From an uncultured bacterium (GTDB lineage Bacteria; Bacteroidota; Bacteroidia; Chitinophagales; Chitinophagaceae): a stretch of DNA of 34,725 nt. The DNA lies in contig CAIXQW010000256.1 in the NCBI GenBank assembly GCA_903921675.1, forward strand, positions 76,958-111,682, in the 5' to 3' direction. Positions 33,869 to 34,725 of the stretch are shown one piece after another (the first letter of the stretch is position 1; every line of letters begins with the position of its first letter). The notes beneath the pieces were generated by a model. It was not told where the DNA came from. It worked only from the letters and a program-made list of their open reading frames with translations, and made no database searches. Position numbers and translations under genes: made by a program.

Positions 33869-33895
33869 AAAACCGCCAATAGAATTGACGGTTTT
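33869..33895 (-). terminator. Terminator of the T9SS-sorted CXXCH protein gene
   Basis: On the minus strand AAAACCG, one mismatch, CAAT, loop TCT, ATTG and CGGTTTT form a stem of 12 positions, followed by a run of eight T. It lies 28 nt after the stop at 33923 and directly upstream of the next minus-strand gene's -7 box. Confidence 0.8.
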
Positions 33896-33922
33896 GTTTT
33901 TATAAAATTTATTCAAAAAAAA

Positions 33923-34690
33923 TTATTGCTTAGCAAATACAGCATGGAAATTTTCTTTCTCGACTTTTACCAAAAGCAAATAATTACCTGAGGTTAAATT
34001 GCTTGTATTAATGCTGTAAGCTTCTGCACCATTTGCATTGTATTGCAAAGCAGTATATTTACCAAGCATATCTACAGCGTAAACTGTATTAATTTTTTCT
34101 GTAGTAGAAATAATAATATTATTGCTCGTAGGGTTTGGATAAACATTTAGCTTTGTGCCAATCGTATTTGCAACAGATGCTGGAATAGCCTTATTGAAAA
34201 CCTTTGTTGCTATTGCCCACTCATCTCCGTTATCAGATCCATTGTCATTTACAGCGTTGCCTGCCATCTTTAAAGTAACTGCTGCTGCCGTTGGTGCAGT
34301 CCAATTAAAATTAATGGAAGTAACACCAGATACCGCACTAAATTTTTGTGTATGATGTAATTCTGTACCCATTAGCATAGTACCTGTCGGATTGCCAGAA
34401 ATAGAGCCTGAAGAAAAAACTAAATCAAACCCTGCCTTTGTTTTTGTGCTATTTGTAATTTTTAATGTTACCGGGTAAACAGTACCAGAAACGTAACCAG
34501 TAGCAGGAATTCCTTCTAAAGTAACTGTGGTATTTGCAGAAGCAGAGCCATGACAAGAACCGCACCCTGCGCCACTATTGGCAGAACCCATTACGCCTTG
34601 ACTTGCATTAGACGAAGAAGAAAATATAATGTAAGTTGCTATGCCTAAAAGGCCAACTACTGTAGATAAAAGTAACTTTTTTGATTTCAT
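33923..34690 (-). CDS. Secreted CXXCH-containing protein with choice-of-anchor V-like domain and T9SS sorting domain
   Basis: A 255-residue exported protein. The signal peptide or anchor (about 5-29, ending SNA) is followed by NSGAGCGSCHGSASANTT, whose CGSCH is a CXXCH c-type heme motif. The middle domain (about 52-165: VTLEGIPATGYVSGTVYPVTLKIT, AGFDLVFSSGSISGNPTGTM, WTAPTAAAVTLKMAGNAVND) resembles the Reeler/choice-of-anchor V domain often found behind such a motif in Bacteroidota. The last 75 residues (LNVYPNPTSNNIIIST, LTSGNYLLLVKVEKE) are a type A T9SS sorting domain. Heme attachment outside the cell is plausible but unproven, since the distal Met/His ligand is not evident. A near-consensus -7 box TAAATTTA lies at 34717-34724. 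Confidence 0.85.
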   Translation of the reverse strand: MKSKKLLLSTVVGLLGIATYIIFSSSSNASQGVMGSANSGAGCGSCHGSASANTTVTLEGIPATGYVSGTVYPVTLKITNSTKTKAGFDLVFSSGSISGNPTGTMLMGTELHHTQKFSAVSGVTSINFNWTAPTAAAVTLKMAGNAVNDNGSDNGDEWAIATKVFNKAIPASVANTIGTKLNVYPNPTSNNIIISTTEKINTVYAVDMLGKYTALQYNANGAEAYSINTSNLTSGNYLLLVKVEKENFHAVFAKQ

Positions 34691-34725
34691 AAATATTTTA
34701 TTTTTTAATATAGATGTAAATTTAA

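Noticed and set aside
1-34725. tRNA or rRNA genes
   Set aside because: No cloverleaf with a GTTCGA-type T loop and CCA-side acceptor stem, and no rRNA-like stretch, was seen in any intergenic region.

Overview
The window is a low-GC stretch of a Bacteroidota chromosome. The lines of evidence are Bacteroidota-type -7 promoter boxes (TAnnTTTG) in front of many genes, two proteins with C-terminal type IX secretion (T9SS) sorting domains, the gliding-motility lipoprotein GldH, a bacterial GGGPS/PcrB-family enzyme of the kind found in this phylum, and a strong A/T bias. The gene mix suggests a Chitinophagales- or Sphingobacteriales-like free-living heterotroph, but the sequence alone does not fix the genus. 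No rRNA, tRNA, CRISPR array, IS transposase or phage gene was seen.

Layout. 1-3.5 kb: the 3' part of a polytopic membrane protein, then a minus-strand pair (radical SAM protein, UbiA-like protein). 3.7-6.5 kb: dnaX and ruvB, convergent, with stop codons that share a TTAA. 6.6-9.5 kb: a CotH-type secreted protein and an acyl-CoA dehydrogenase. 9.6-12.0 kb: an antitoxin with a nonsense-interrupted ParE/RelE toxin, yicC, gldH and the wreck of a DUF1348 gene. 12.1-13.8 kb: a histidine kinase/response regulator pair. 13.9-17.4 kb: minus-strand genes for a DUF4920 protein, GGGPS, an amidohydrolase, and an exported protein whose reading frame is cut by a TAG right after the signal peptide. 17.8-21.1 kb: kbl and dnaB. 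21.1-21.4 kb: an intergenic region with phased DnaA-box-like sequences. 21.4-25.0 kb: pheT and prfA. 25.1-28.1 kb: a small HTH/membrane-protein pair and an FdhF/YdeP-type molybdopterin oxidoreductase. 28.5-33.5 kb: a five-gene operon tetR - TolC - HlyD adaptor - FtsX/MacB-like permease - ABC ATPase, with a clear palindromic operator over its promoter. 33.5-34.7 kb: a small conserved hypothetical gene and a secreted CXXCH/choice-of-anchor-V-like protein with a T9SS tail.

Non-coding content worth attention. (1) A structured element of 137-190 bp is present three times, always on the plus strand, at 8163-8312, 11615-11751 and 28201-28390. Its flanks are conserved, and an internal hairpin keeps its fold while its sequence changes. 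(2) A DnaA-box-like array with 10-bp phasing lies between dnaB and pheT; it is a candidate origin of replication or a DnaA-controlled promoter. (3) Several -7 boxes lie only 4-5 nt from start codons, which implies leaderless mRNAs. (4) Three decayed or interrupted genes lie within 8 kb (9.9-17.4 kb).
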